NCBI GenBank assembly: GCA_028023455.1
Contig: JAQFVV010000017.1
Coordinates: 4,744,098 to 4,808,097 of the forward strand
Direction: 5' to 3'
From: Epiperipatus broadwayi
Taxonomy: Eukaryota > Onychophora > Udeonychophora > Euonychophora > Peripatidae
Length of the DNA: 64,000 nt
Shown: positions 43,862 through 55,332 of the stretch, one piece after another
How positions within the stretch are numbered: position 1 is the first letter of the stretch
Layout: every line of letters begins with the position of its first letter
Translations under genes and position numbers: made by a program
The notes under the pieces: generated by a model
The model's input: only the letters and a program-made list of their open reading frames with translations
What the model was told of the DNA's origin: nothing
The model's database searches: none

Positions 43862-44203
43862 TATATTATTTTCATTACAGTACTTCCATTATTCCTTTTT
43901 TCTTGTATTATTTTCATTACAGTTCTTCTATTATTCCTTTTTTCTTGTATTATTTTCATTACAGTTCTCCTATTATTCCTTTTTTCTTGTATTATTTTCA
44001 TTACAGTTCTTCTATTATTCCTTTTTTCTTGTATTATTTTCATTACAGTTCTTCTATTATTCCTTTTTTCTTGTATTATTTTCATTATAGTTCTTCTATT
44101 ATTCCTTTTTTCTTGTATTATTTTCATTATAGTTCTTCTATTATTCCTTTTTTCTTGTATTATTTTCATTACAGTTCTTCTATTATTCCTTTTTTCTTGT
44201 AGT
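43862..44203 (+). repeat. 42-bp minisatellite, about 8 copies
   Basis: The unit starts tattattttcattacagttc and ends ttattccttttttcttg. Eight units run with few substitutions (ctt/ctc, aca/ata). Because 42 is divisible by three, both strands have long open frames made of 14-residue repeats (for example FHYSSSIIPFFLYY); I reject them as genes. Confidence 0.95.
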
Positions 44204-44842
44204 TCCATATTTTCAGTTTAATTTCATATTATGAAATAGGTAATGCAAGAATATACTCATGTATATATTTAAACTTAAGTCGTGTGATTGTAATGTTTCA
44301 AATTTGAATATAAGAATGTTTCTTTCCATTTTCTCTCTCCTGTGAAGAAAATAATATTTTCTAATATTGTCACTTTTAAATTATAAATTGTAATGTTTGG
44401 CAAAGTAAAATGTGAGTATCCTATTTTGCCTACGTAAAGTGTCAAATTTCTGGTTATTCATTCTCCTACCTATTCGATTGGGTGATCGGCTATTTGTAAG
44501 CATTTTGTGCATTTTATTAAATGTATGACTTCTTCCTTTTTTTTTTTTGCAATAGAAATTGTCAGATTAAAAATTTTTGGTGTTATTATAATGACTAATT
44601 TTGTAATCACAATATGTGAACCTTTTTATGTCTATAATGAAAACAACGTTTTTCTGATAATGAATTATAATTATGTTTGAATTTAATTAATCTATCTTTT
44701 AAGTATCTTTTGTCTTTGAGAAATCATTTTATGTGAAATCGGGGGGGGGGGGATTGTGATCACCAGCGATTACTCACAAACACATATGGCCATTCCATCT
44801 TCAAGAAGAAAGAAACTAGAAAAATAAATCAACTACAACAGA
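44204..44842. other. AT-rich stretch with an 11-base G run
   Basis: A run of G lies at about 44741-44751. No other feature seen. Confidence 0.5.
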
Positions 44843-45140
44843 TATTAAAACAGGCAAAACTCACTATATATATTTTGCCACACACAGCATTAGATCCTAA
44901 GATCTAGATGCAGTGCTCTCAGATCCAAGGCTCCTCACTGACGAAGATCATAAGCCAGAAACTATCTGGGGCTATTGGATGAGTAGGCACTAGATGGTGA
45001 TTTTATGCACAAACCTCCTGGCATCCATTGATTACTCTAGCTTGCTGTGTGTGGCAAAATATATATAGTGAGTTTTGCCTGTTTTAACAACAGTTATACA
45101 CAAGCATAAGAGGAGGTGGTCATGTGATGTTTATTAGCTT
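44843..45140. mobile_element. Fold-back family A, internally deleted, with perfect ends
   Basis: The left end aaacaggcaaaactcactat ... tttgccacacacagc (44847-44888) is the exact inverse of the right end gctgtgtgtggcaaaatata ... ttttgcctgttt. Between them lie only right-arm words (gatctagatgcagtgctctc, ggcatccattgattactcta). The sequence past the right end (cagttatacacaagcataag, gtggtcatgtgatgtttatt) matches 9466-9515. Confidence 0.85.
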
Positions 45141-46162
45141 ACAACATATATTATTATTACTTCTGTTACTTTAATGAATAATCAGCCTGGTACAATAACC
45201 TAGCCAGATTTTGTGAGATGGTCCATTTTTAGATCATATTTTCTACATTTTCACTCCCACGATTCGCAGGGAGTCTCTAAATAGGGTTGCGTAAACATAT
45301 TATCTGGGCCCAAATTGAAATGCCTATCCCTAATCCAGTTCCAATTTGAAACATCAGTGATTGTATTGCCTTGAGAAAAGATTACAACTAAGGACAGTTA
45401 GTACCTAAATCTGTCCCCGTCATTATTTTCTTAATTCTTGAGGACTTGAACTCAAAAAAAAGAGACAGAAGAGATAGTGTTGTTGCATATGTAGTTAAAG
45501 AATGGAAATTAGTTGTCACAGTTATTACAGGGAAATGACTAATGGCATGAGGGCTTATGTGACTGAAGTCAGTTAAAAAAGGATACATAAAAGACAGTAT
45601 CGGAATAGGATCTACCCTTTAACGAACCAACATTATATACTACAAGGCAGCAGAAGATATGCTTAGTTGGACACCTTATTTGTTATTCACAGTTAATCTC
45701 ATATCTAAAGACCATTTCATTATCGTCCAGCAAGAATTGAGTTTAAGAGCTAATAGGGAAGCGTTCAGGACGTTTCTTTTTTACTAATATAATAAAAATT
45801 CCTTTTATTCAAATTAAATTTCTTTTAATCGCCACATTTAACATGTTTTAGGCTATATTATATTTTTAAACACACTGAATTAAAGCTTGATATTTTGCTA
45901 AATTTAATTGCGGCAAATTCTTCTAAAATTGATTAAAAGATAATATTAATCCATTAACTGTTTGGATCTATGATATGAACATGACGTAAGCGTCAAGAAT
46001 TAACATCCTAGATTGCTAGTTTTTCTTAAGTGTTTATTCTAATAAATAATTTGATTATTTTTCTTTAATTAGAGAAAAGCGATCTGTAGCATAAGACTTT
46101 TTCTCTTTTCCTGTATAGGGCTCGATTAGATATGAAGCCAACTAGAAACAATAGGCTCAAGT
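45141..46162. other. Moderately complex sequence, nothing recognised
   Basis: 45190-45760 is less AT-rich than average but contains no recognisable protein, tRNA or repeat known from the rest of the window. Confidence 0.45.
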
Positions 46163-46179
46163 TTCTTAAAGGTGGATTT

Positions 46180-46288
46180 TTTTTTTCCATGTGTCATAGC
46201 ATCGGCCGGGACGCGAACCCACAACCGTCTGCAACCAACTACTTGCTTGCATGGCGACTGCGATACCTCTCGGCTAACAATGCAAGAC
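46180..46288 (-). mobile_element. SINE family S, 17-bp target-site duplication
   Basis: Minus strand: gtcttgcattgttagccgag, aggtatcgcagtcgccatgc, then gttgtgggttcgcgtcccgg (B box) and ccgatgctatgacaca with an A tail. Flanked by ttcttaaaggtggattt at 46163-46179 and 46289-46305, a perfect 17-bp duplication. This is one of the clearest recent insertions in the window. Confidence 0.93.
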
Positions 46289-46305
46289 TTCTTAAAGGTG
46301 GATTT

Positions 46306-47284
46306 CGTGAAGACTATTAAAAGATTTACTACACATAGACAAACAAACAAACCCTTACACACGCGTAGATGCTTTACTAGGGGTAAAAGTGAAATAAAAA
46401 TAGGCTACGTGCGTTTTGTTGTATAAGCTTCAAATAACATTAAAATCATTTATTATAAAATATTCAATGCTGATATAAAGACATTATTTAATTTATAATT
46501 CATAATTATTTATTTTAGAAAGGGAGTGGACATCATTAGTATTCAAATCTCAAAAAATATATATTATCATTAAAATACCTGTTCCTTCATACATATCTAA
46601 ATACAGGTGCTACGCTTGATAATGTATATATAGATGATAATTAAAAGTTGTAATTAAATCAAATTTTACTTTTATTATGAAAAACATATATAATAATACG
46701 CTGATAGACTTCAAATTTTTTAGCGCAAATAAAATATTACAAAGACTTGTGGGATAGATTGCTTAATTTATAAAAGATTACTATCGGAACTTAGAAAAAA
46801 TGAATATCTTTTATTAAATGAAACAGTATTTAATTTCTAATCTCGAAAATATATATATATTTAGACCTATAATTAATGCAAATAATGTTTTGTTTAATTT
46901 TCCGTCCAGCTGTGTACTATTCAAAATTAAACTTTTGAATGCCATATGCATACAAATAAGTATAGTTTAGATATATCTCTACTTATATTAAAAATATAAA
47001 AAAATAATAGATAAGAAGATATGAGATTGAAATGCAGATCTGATTCTTAAATTATGATAGACAAGAGATAAATCAATTGATTATTGTTACAACTATTTCA
47101 AAATTTCTCCGAAAGAAGATTAAAAAAATATTTCCAATTTAATATGTGATTAATGAATGAATTACTTTATTAAAGAATAATGCTCAGAAAATTAAAAGAA
47201 CGACTATACTTATAACAAATCACAGATTAAATCTAAAGATACTTTTACGTTTTTTTATATTGCTAGAAGAGATGATAGTAGATG
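46306..47284. other. AT-rich stretch, nothing recognised
   Basis: No feature seen. Confidence 0.45.
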
Positions 47285-47482
47285 AACAATTAAAATCTTA
47301 AACCGGATTCCAAGAGATTGTAAAAGACCTAGAAAAAGACCCTATGTAAGATGGATGGATGAAATAAGAAAATGTGCAGGAGTAATGAGGAGAAGAGAGG
47401 CTAGAAATCAGAGAAAATGGATTGAACTTGAGGAAACTATCCTGCAGTGGATGGATAATAGTTAATGAAGATGATGATATGG
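47285..47482 (+). pseudogene. LINE family L-B (RTE-like), 3' terminal fragment
   Basis: One plus-strand frame reads RIPRDCKRPRKRPYVRWMDE, then IRKCAGVMRRREARNQRKWI and ELEETILQWMDNS with a stop, followed by aatgaagatgatgatatgg. This is the C terminus of endonuclease-reverse-transcriptase LINEs with the start of a GAT tail. It is 5'-truncated to under 200 bp, as target-primed insertions often are. Confidence 0.85.
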
Positions 47483-48038
47483 TTTATCACACATCTGTGT
47501 TAATCTTCACAATTCATAATTCTTTTCCAGCTTATTATCTTCAATTCACACATATTTTCAATGGCTGACTTAAAATATTTATATAATATGTGGAAAGTAT
47601 TGTAAATAAAAATCTTTGTTTGTGTATACAATAATCAGATAGAAAGTAAATAAATAAAATCCCTAAATAAAGTTACACTCTAAAAAATTAGTAATGTACA
47701 CTTACTTGTTGTACAAAGTATACTAATAAGTAGATTATGCAAATTTGAGGTAATTAAGCAGATCAGGAAAATATGCAAATTAAATTTAATTATACAGAGC
47801 AATAAAAATGGAAGAATTAATTATGTGCATGTGCAACAGTAGTGGAATTGTTTCGGTACCCACTGAAGAAAGCTTCTACAGAAAGATATGTTGGATTAGA
47901 GAATGCAAGAAGATTTTTCTAAACCAGCAAGTAAGGTAGTTGTTATGCTGAAGCCATATATAGAGTTAATAAACTCTTGTCATTAAGTTTTCTTTTGGTG
48001 TTATGTGTTTACTTAGAGACTGACAAACTTTGCAATCA
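47483..48038. other. AT-rich stretch, nothing recognised
   Basis: No feature seen. Confidence 0.45.
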
Positions 48039-48245
48039 GTAGCAATGTCACTTAATATAATCATAGTAACCAATGGATGATAGAAGATTTGTGCATCCAA
48101 ATCCTTAGTGTTTTTCTGAAGGTTTGTGATGATGGTGTTCTAGCTGTATTTTTATATTGGACTATTTCCATCATCTAATATGTGTGTTGAATGTCTTTAC
48201 CCAGGTTCGAATCCCATGCTAGTACTGTCACTGGTCAGGCCAGCA

Positions 48246-48290
48246 ACACCTGAAGAAGAGGGGAGAAAAATACCTCTCGAAACATTGTGC
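48246..48290 (+). ncRNA. Hammerhead-ribozyme-like core
   Basis: ACAC (48246-48249), CTGAAGA (48250-48256), extra A, stem II GAGGGG/CCTCTC (48258-48263 with 48273-48278, six pairs, one G-T), GAA (48279-48281), ACATT, then GTG pairing back with CAC. Stem II differs in sequence from the copy at 22007-22027 but keeps all six pairs (T-A to G-T, G-T to G-C), which supports a maintained structure. Stem III (ACAT) is weaker than ACGT. Confidence 0.5.
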
Positions 48291-48440
48291 ATATACTAAC
48301 CTGTTTGCTGTGATATTACTAACAGTTAGTGCATATACTAACCTGTTTGCTGTGATATTATTAACATTTGTTTGCTGTGATATTACTAACAGTTGGTGCA
48401 TATACTAACCTGTTTGCTGTGATATTACTAACAGTTGAAT
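48288..48440 (+). repeat. Short tandem array inside the PLE-derived element
   Basis: Units of gcatatactaacctgtttgc followed by tgtgatattactaacagttg repeat about four times with one shortened unit. Other copies of this tail have the segment once. Confidence 0.9.
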
Positions 48441-48925
48441 GCATTTGGAATATTTAACTAAAAATTAAACTTTTCTAAAGACATTCAACACACATATTAG
48501 ATGATGGAAATAGTCCAATATAAAAATACATCCAAATCCTTGTTTAGTGCATAGTTTTAGCGTGCGGTTACATCAGTGCAGAGCCTTGAATGTGAGAGTA
48601 CAGTACTTATATCTTTGTATATAATACAACCCTCCAGCAGCCATATTTTATTTATTTATTTTAAGTTAATTATAAAGCTATGAACCCACAATGTTAAAAA
48701 TTTCTTCAATCCAAGTTTATTCACTTGTATAGCCATACAGATTTGAACCCAGTTCAGTACCTACACATTTTGATGTCTTTTGGGTATTAAACCACTAAAA
48801 CATCATATGATCACCAAGAGGCACTACTGTATGAAGAGAGATGCTACTACTTTAACAGATTATGTAAACATAAGAAATAGTGATCATGTGATGTTTTAGT
48901 GATTTAAACCTTGCAATCCAGAGTA

Positions 48926-50440
48926 TATATCAACTGCATCTTATAGTTATTCTCAAGTTTGTCATTAGAACTATTAAACAGTCTATTTAATGGTAAAGAA
49001 ACACAAGATATTTTTTTATTTATAAGTAAATTGATTTTCCTGTGGAAGTTAGCTATATAAGACAATTGGACCTAAATGTTTTTAATAGACTTTAAATCTT
49101 TTTGTTTATGTTTGAATTTTTTATTTGCTTATGTTTTACTCAGTACCGATCAAATCATTTATATATGATTCTACGTTAGTTTTCCTAACAGTTTCAGATT
49201 TGCAGAGTCGTAAATTTCTAAATAAAAAAGCTTCTAATCTTGTCATAAATAAATAATCACTTATAATCAACATCTTAATGAATAGCTGACAATTAATACC
49301 TTTGTCTTACTTGTGTAACTTTCAATTTAAAAAATTAATTGTTTTACTAATATCAATTTTCTTTCGCTCATTTGTTTTCAGAGATGTCGGTAAATAGAAC
49401 AGTGCCCATAAATATTACAACTATTTGAAATATAACAAGATGGACGTTTAAAAAGGTGCATTTTATTATAGATATTTCACAATGAATAAATAATGTTTTA
49501 TGTGCCATTTTTAAATGGGAGATATCTCTATAATGACTACAAACTGATACAAGAGATTATTGATATGTGATATCTTAATTTCAATTGTTGTTTTTATTGA
49601 CAACAATTTTTTTTTATTTTATTTTAATCTTAACAGTAATGTTATATACATGATGTATTAATAGCGTGTTTCTATGTTCTCCTCCTAAGCTTATCTAGTT
49701 AATATTTAATAATTTAAATAAAAATCATTAAAATACAAAAATGGGTAAAAAAAAAAAGATGAGACTTTAGTAAAACTTAAATTTTTGGATTTAAAGTTGC
49801 TAAGACAAGACAAAGTTGTTGATACTTAAAATGCTAAAATTGTTGAGAATTAAGATTTTATTTACACCCAATACCTAACATTTCATTTCACTATAAAATG
49901 GTAGGATTAAAAGCTTGTCTTATTTAAAAATTCATAACTGCAATTTTGAAACTGTAGGAAAACTAATATTAAAATTATATAAACAACTGGTTGGTATAAA
50001 AACGTTATTCCTAAGCAAATAAAAAATGCAAATGTAAACATACAAAAAAATCTAACATCTAATTTAAAAAATAACATGGGTCTGTCTAAATTATTTTTAT
50101 GATCATTTCTCTTTAGTCTGACATGTGATGGAACACTATTATTTATTACCACTGTATATCTTTTAATTTGTTTTTTCTATGAAATCTTACAAGTTAAACA
50201 CCAGGAATAATCATAATATTAGCATAGATCTTAGGGTTATCAAGAGAGTAATTGTTATTAATTCATATGGAAAAATGGAGAATTATATTTCAGCCATCTG
50301 CCAATTGAACCATTAAAAATTTAACCTTTTTTTTCTTAGACAGTTGATATCATTCCCTTTATTTATTGTAGCATTTGGCTAGAATTTACTTGCTCAAAAT
50401 ATTATTGGGCCAACTATTTTATTTTTAAAAAATGTCAGTA
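48926..50440. other. 1.5 kb AT-rich, nothing recognised
   Basis: No feature seen. Confidence 0.45.
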
Positions 50441-50504
50441 TTGAAAAACAAGAAGAAATGGAAACATGGCGATATAGGAGCAGTACAAGCACTGGACCCA
50501 GAGA

Positions 50505-50575
50505 AAGTAGAAGCATCAGTTTAGACAGTCACAAGCTTCAGGAAGAGATAATGGACACAATTAATAGTAAAATGT
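50505..50575 (+). repeat. Direct repeat (left member)
   Basis: aagcttcaggaagagataat with flanking cagtttagacagtcac recurs as aaatttcaggaagagataat with cagttaagacaatcaa at 51684-51735. The pair brackets the LINE fragment 50888-51440. Confidence 0.6.
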
Positions 50576-50887
50576 TCTGTGCATAATATATCCTACTTAA
50601 AAACCAATCACTCCACTGTAATCTCAATTATATTTCTTCTATTTTTTATGGACCAAATGCTTTTATTATATTTTGTATCATTCCACTTTTATAAATAGTT
50701 GATTGTAAATATTCATAGTTTTAACTTAATGTATTGTCCCTTTTCTAATGTTTGATTATACTTTTCATTTTAAAAAATAAAAATAATTTATAAGTAAAGA
50801 AATTTTAAAAAATGTTAGGGAACTGTTGCATTTTTTTTGACAAGTCATATAATTCCTATCAAGATCATAGAACTTTGTTGTTGATCA

Positions 50888-51440
50888 GCATCATCATCAT
50901 CAACCATTATCAATCCACTGCAGGATGAAGGTCTCTCCAAATTCAATCCATCTCCAATCTCTGGCCTCTCCTCTCCACATCACCCCTGTACACTTATTTC
51001 ATCCATTCATCTCACATGTGGTCTCTTTTTGGGTTTTTTACAATCTCTTGGAATCCAGTTTAAGATTTCAATTGTCCATCAGTTATCATTTCTTCTAGCA
51101 ATATGTCCAGGCCAACTTCATTTTAATCTTTTAATTCTTTCAACGATGTCGGTAACACCTGTGTGTTCTCTTACTCATATATTGTTTTCGATCTCTTTTT
51201 GTTTACTCCTAACATACTTCTTTGGGTTGTCTGAAGTCTCTGTGCTGCTTTTCTATTAAGGGTTCAAGTATCAGCTATAAGTAAGAACTGGTAAAACACA
51301 TTTAATAAAAACCATTATGTTTCCATCTGTAGTAATAATCTGACCAAGGTATTTGTAATTGTTAACTTCTTCTAAATCATCATAATCAATCTTTATTTTC
51401 ATCTTTTGAGAAAATCCATTGAACATTATCTTTGTTAATT
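50888..51440 (-). pseudogene. LINE family L-B (RTE-like), 3' part
   Basis: Minus-strand patched reading: NGFSQKMKIKIDYDDLEEVN, NYKYLGQIITTDG (reverse-transcriptase thumb), KCVLPVLTYS, then ERIKRLKWSWPGHIARRNDN (usual ...KW.WAGHIAR..DNRW), ILNWIPRDCKKPKKRPHVR, MDEI and the C-terminal end, finishing in a CAT/GAT run at 50888-50905. It is longer than the copies at 18051 and 47285. The ORF is broken by stops. Confidence 0.85.
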
Positions 51441-51683
51441 ACTGTGAAATAATTACCAATAGTCACATGGCAATATACGATAAAAATAAACTGATTTGAA
51501 TTAAAGACGAACTAAGTCTATAACGTTAAAATTTATTTAAACATTTAATATATATTACAAATTTCAACAGTGCATAAATAACTTTTACTACCATTTAAAT
51601 ATGGAAACATAATTAAACATGGTACAATCGGCAATACAAGAGATAGTGTAGTCAATGGAACTATATCCAAAAAAAAAAAAAAA

Positions 51684-51740
51684 ACAAGAATCAGTTAAGA
51701 CAATCAAAAATTTCAGGAAGAGATAATGGATCTAATTTAC
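51684..51740 (+). repeat. Direct repeat (right member)
   Basis: Partner of 50505-50575, preceded by a 16-base A run at 51669. Confidence 0.55.
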
Positions 51741-52070
51741 ATGCTCTTGAAATTAGTAATGTTTAATTTAAAATAATATATGAAACGTTAATCTGTCTTG
51801 ATCAATCTGTGAAGTAAGATTGCTGGTAATAATAAGTTGCCCCTTTTCAGACATTAATGTTGATTTATTTACAATATATATATATAGTTGGCAGTTGGAT
51901 GAAAAAGGTATTAAAAAGTAAAAATGTATTTGTAAGTTTACTAAAATGATTCGTTGCGAGTCTAATACAAATAATTATGCTTAACATATAAGAATGAGAA
52001 TGGTTTAAAGTCTTTTTTGGGTTACACCATGTATCATATAAACGTAAAAATATTAAATATAATATATATC
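51741..52070. other. AT-rich spacer
   Basis: Nothing recognised. Confidence 0.4.
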
Positions 52071-52079
52071 AACACTAAC

Positions 52080-52430
52080 ATTACTTGCTGATGATTTAGG
52101 TAAGCACCCAGTTTTGATTGAGATGGGCAAAATTATTGATTTGTCAAATGGTATCATGTTCTTTGTTTGTAGTTATTTTTCCTTTCTAGGGAAAACTGAT
52201 TAAATTTTGGCAATGAAATTGTGATCTTCTACTGCTCTTCTCTTGTGCCAGGATAATTTGGCATATGTGATTTGTTTTCTTAAAAGTCATATTAATGTAT
52301 TTGATCCATATTAAATTAAGATAATAAATCAGTCTTTGAACTTAATCTTGCATTGATGGACTTCATCTCTTCTGCGCTACCTTTATTTACAATATGGTGT
52401 ATATTAGACTTTTCACGATACAATGTCTCT
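52080..52430 (-). pseudogene. Possible LINE-derived coding relic, uncertain
   Basis: The minus-strand frame contains HIVNKGSAEEMKSINARLSS with KTDLLS, and later MPNYPGTREEQ and ISLPKFNQFSLERKNNYK, separated by stops. GSAEE-x-K-S-x2-A-R resembles the GST.EDI..RI.KAR region of LINE proteins. The match is weak, and another origin is possible. Confidence 0.25.
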
Positions 52431-53050
52431 GTTTTGACACTTCTGAAACTGTTATTATTTTCATGCTTCTGTATTTTTCTAGCTCAGGAAGCAAATATTT
52501 TATAGAATACAAATATTAAGGATATATATTCAATCATTATATCCCATGGCCTTTGTCAATGAACATTCCAATTACTTCTCAGATTAAATGGCTGCTAATA
52601 TTCCTATACAGCTGATTTAATATGAAAAGCCATTTTGTCATTCATAAAGTTTGTTTTATCAGCAGATAAAAAGTTATTGTGGAAGTAAGATCTTATAGCG
52701 ATGGATAATGAATATACAATAGTTAAAGTGACTTTCTATTGGTACTTGTGTATTTTCCTGTTGACTATAAGCGTTATAGCAGATGCCGTCACTTTCCTGT
52801 GCTAATGTTCAAAATCCATTATAAAGATTGAAGGTTATGTAGTATTAAATGAACACATGTAATTAATAATATATAATCTACACAAAAAAAAAACTTGAGG
52901 GAAGAGGGTAGATTAACGATTTTATTTCATTATGACATATACAATGTTACATATGTATATCCAAAAAGTCCTTACATAATAAAAATAAAGTAGTAAACTT
53001 TAACAATTTACTATGTGTATCAATATTATAGTATAATTATAATGTATATA
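52431..53050. other. AT-rich stretch, nothing recognised
   Basis: No feature seen. Confidence 0.45.
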
Positions 53051-53054
53051 TTTA

Positions 53055-53752
53055 ACCTAGGAAACTTAAGGGGATTTGAACCCAGACTTCCAAGCTCCCT
53101 TCAGTCATCCATTCTATTCAATATAACCAATACACATGACCACATACATGTAAAAAATATAAATAATCTCCAATATATATATTTCATACTGAACCAGCAC
53201 TCATCACTTGGCACTGATCAACATCTTCCACACACATATATAGTCAGTTCTCGGTTTATATTAAGATAGCAAATCTACACACTTTCATGGACAGACTTCA
53301 ATCCTCTCCCCTCCCCAACTCTTCAGCCATCCATATCACTCAAGATCTGATGATGGAATGCTCAAAATCTTGATGATGCCAATATTATTGCCCTATGTAT
53401 GAAAAGTCAGATACTTAAAGTCAACATGGATATAACTAAAATATTAGTATCATCAAGGCCTTTGAGCATTCCATCATCAGATTTTCAGTGATACATGTGG
53501 CAGAAGAGTTGGAGAGTAGAGAAGATTGGAGCCTGTCTATCAAAGTGCGTAGATTTGCTGTCTTAACATAAACCGTGCACTGACTACATATATATGTGGG
53601 AAATGATCCAAGCTAACTGATGACTGCTCATTCAGCATGAATACGTATATTAAGCCATCTTTTCACATGTATGTAGTCATGTGTATCGGATATATTGGAT
53701 ATAGCATGTGACTGTAGGGAGCTATGGGTATCGTAAATGTCGTAGTGAAATA
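53055..53752. mobile_element. Fold-back family B, full palindrome of about 690 bp
   Basis: The left arm (53060-53390) and right arm (53410-53750) are inverted copies: acatgaccacatacatgt against acatgtatgtagtcatgtgt; acttcaatcctctcccctcc against gagtagagaagattggagcc; tgatgatggaatgctcaaaa against tttgagcattccatcatcag. The centre is near 53400. It is a complete-looking member and carries no ORF. Confidence 0.88.
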
Positions 53753-53935
53753 AAGTCATTAATCCCCCCATCTTCCTCCTCCATTTTTTTTTCTCTCGTC
53801 AGATTATAGATTATTTTTGTCTGCCATTGCAATTATGCTCGGATGTTTTCAATAAAATGAATTAGTAAACTTAAAAATAAATACTTCTAGTCAAATTTAA
53901 AGGTTAATTTTGTTGATGAAAATTTAAAAAGTTTT

Positions 53936-54231
53936 TGTCTGACGGAAAAGTTGGCGGGAAAGTACGTCCATTATATACATACGCACACTGCGTGAGACCG
54001 AGATTGACATTTATACATTATATACATACACACGTTAAATAAAAAAGGGAACATTATATGTTTATGTGACAGTACATAATAAATTGTATTCTATATTTCA
54101 TTAGCATTCTTTGGCACGTGTTTCATTCCACTGTCCTACATGTGTTGGATCTGTCAGTACATCGTACCGTGTATTTGAAATAATAAAAGTTTTTTAGTTG
54201 ATATTTTTTAACTGTCATTGGTCTTTTGACA
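53936..54231 (+). mobile_element. LTR-like segment (possible solo LTR), uncertain
   Basis: Begins tgtctgacgg and ends gtcttttgaca, giving short inverted ends TGTC...GACA. It contains a TATA-like tatatacatacgcac, several CpGs unlike the flanks, and a late aataataaaag poly-A-type signal. The flanks do not show a clean target-site duplication and no internal region is present. Confidence 0.25.
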
Positions 54232-54730
54232 TAGTTTTTATTATTATTTATGAGTAAGTTGAAATTTACTATGACATAAATAAAATTGAATCTCATGACT
54301 ATGTCATTGATTCATTATGGGTGCTGATTCACTAAAAGTATAAAAAATAGATAATCATTTCTAATTATAAGCTTGCCAGGATTTAAAAAGGTAATGGCAA
54401 AATTAAACTTTAATGTGTGTGTGTTTATTTACATAAGTATTTTTTATATCTAATTGTCTTTTTTATTAATACAGTCTTTTTTTCTAATACCATTTAAAAT
54501 TAAAATATACCAGGACAGTATCTGTATATTTATTGTTATTCATATATGGCCCATGCATCTTCAAATAATGTATGTAAGCGTGCATATGTTTTTATCTACA
54601 AATTTAAAACATGTATTTTAACATTTAATTTTTATAAATATAATTGCTTCTTTATGTGAATGCAGACGATTGATTCAGAAACTTTAGCCTTCGAGGTCAC
54701 GTGGCAACAATATTTATAATTTTGGACTAT
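54232..54730. other. AT-rich stretch, nothing recognised
   Basis: A TG run lies at about 54415-54424. No other feature seen. Confidence 0.45.
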
Positions 54731-55165
54731 AATATATAGGGTATATGAGCACAGACTTTCACATAACCCACCACTCTCCACACTATCTCATAACACTGAT
54801 ACACTCGAACCCATATATGTTGAAAAGATAAATAATCACCAATATACGTATGTAATACTAAACCAGCAATCATCAGTTGGTCCAGATTACCATCTCTACA
54901 CATATATGCTATAAGTGCTCAGATATATATTAAGATAGCCAAACCTCATACTTTAATGGACAGGCCTCAATCTACTCCACACTCAAACTCTTCAACCGTC
55001 CATCCAATTGAAAATCTGAATTATTTATCTTTTCAACATATAGGTGTTCAAGTGTATCAATGTTATGAGATAGTGTGGAGAGTGGTGGATCATGTGAAAG
55101 TCTGTGCTCATATTCCCTATATATTACATATATAGACACAGGTATATATAAGCCTGTGTGTTTCA
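54731..55165. mobile_element. Fold-back family B, asymmetric palindrome
   Basis: The left part (54733-55017) is nearly a full inverted unit (ctttaatggacaggcctcaa, cttcaaccgtccatccaatt). The right arm (55018-55160) returns only the outer 110-140 bp (ttatttatcttttcaacata ... agtctgtgctcatattccct). The junction at 55017 lacks the rest of the right unit. Confidence 0.85.
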
Positions 55166-55325
55166 ATTTTAGACTATGTAAATTTTATATTTTATTATTG
55201 TTAAAAACCATGATGTAATAAGAATACATTTTTATTTGTTAAGTTTGAGAAATTTTAATATCTGGTATATTTATTGATCTACAAAACTTTGGTCTTGAAT
55301 TTAAAATTTTCTGATTATTGCTTTA
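55166..55325. other. AT-rich spacer
   Basis: Nothing recognised. Confidence 0.4.
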
Positions 55326-55332
55326 AACTAAA

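Larger units (their letters stand above)
48107..48528 (+). mobile_element. Non-autonomous PLE-derived element with inverted ends, 13-bp target-site duplication
   Basis: Flanked by catccaaatcctt (about 48094-48106 and 48529-48541). The left end gtatttttatattggactat ... catctaatatgtgtgttgaa is the inverse of the right end ttcaacacacatattagatg ... tccaatataaaaatac. Inside: an exact B box (caggttcgaatcccatgc at 48203-48220), a hammerhead-like core, and four or so repeats of tgctgtgatattactaacag. The A box is lost. No coding sequence is present. Confidence 0.85.
48039..48925. mobile_element. Fold-back family A copy interrupted by a PLE-derived element
   Basis: The left part (taaccaatggatgatagaag, tttgtgcatccaaatcctta) and right part (ccttgtttagtgcatagttt, aatacaaccctccagcagcc, ccaagtttattcacttgtat, atggtgatcatgtgatgttt) together make one family A element. 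The interruption is 48107-48528. Confidence 0.8.

Noticed and set aside
43795-44208. 135- and 120-codon frames with 14-residue repeats on both strands
   Set aside because: They are products of a 42-bp minisatellite. Open frames exist on both strands at once, as expected from a stop-free unit divisible by three.
44741-44751. G run as a G-quadruplex
   Set aside because: A single run of about 11 G without further G tracts nearby does not make an intramolecular quadruplex; it could also be a sequencing artefact.
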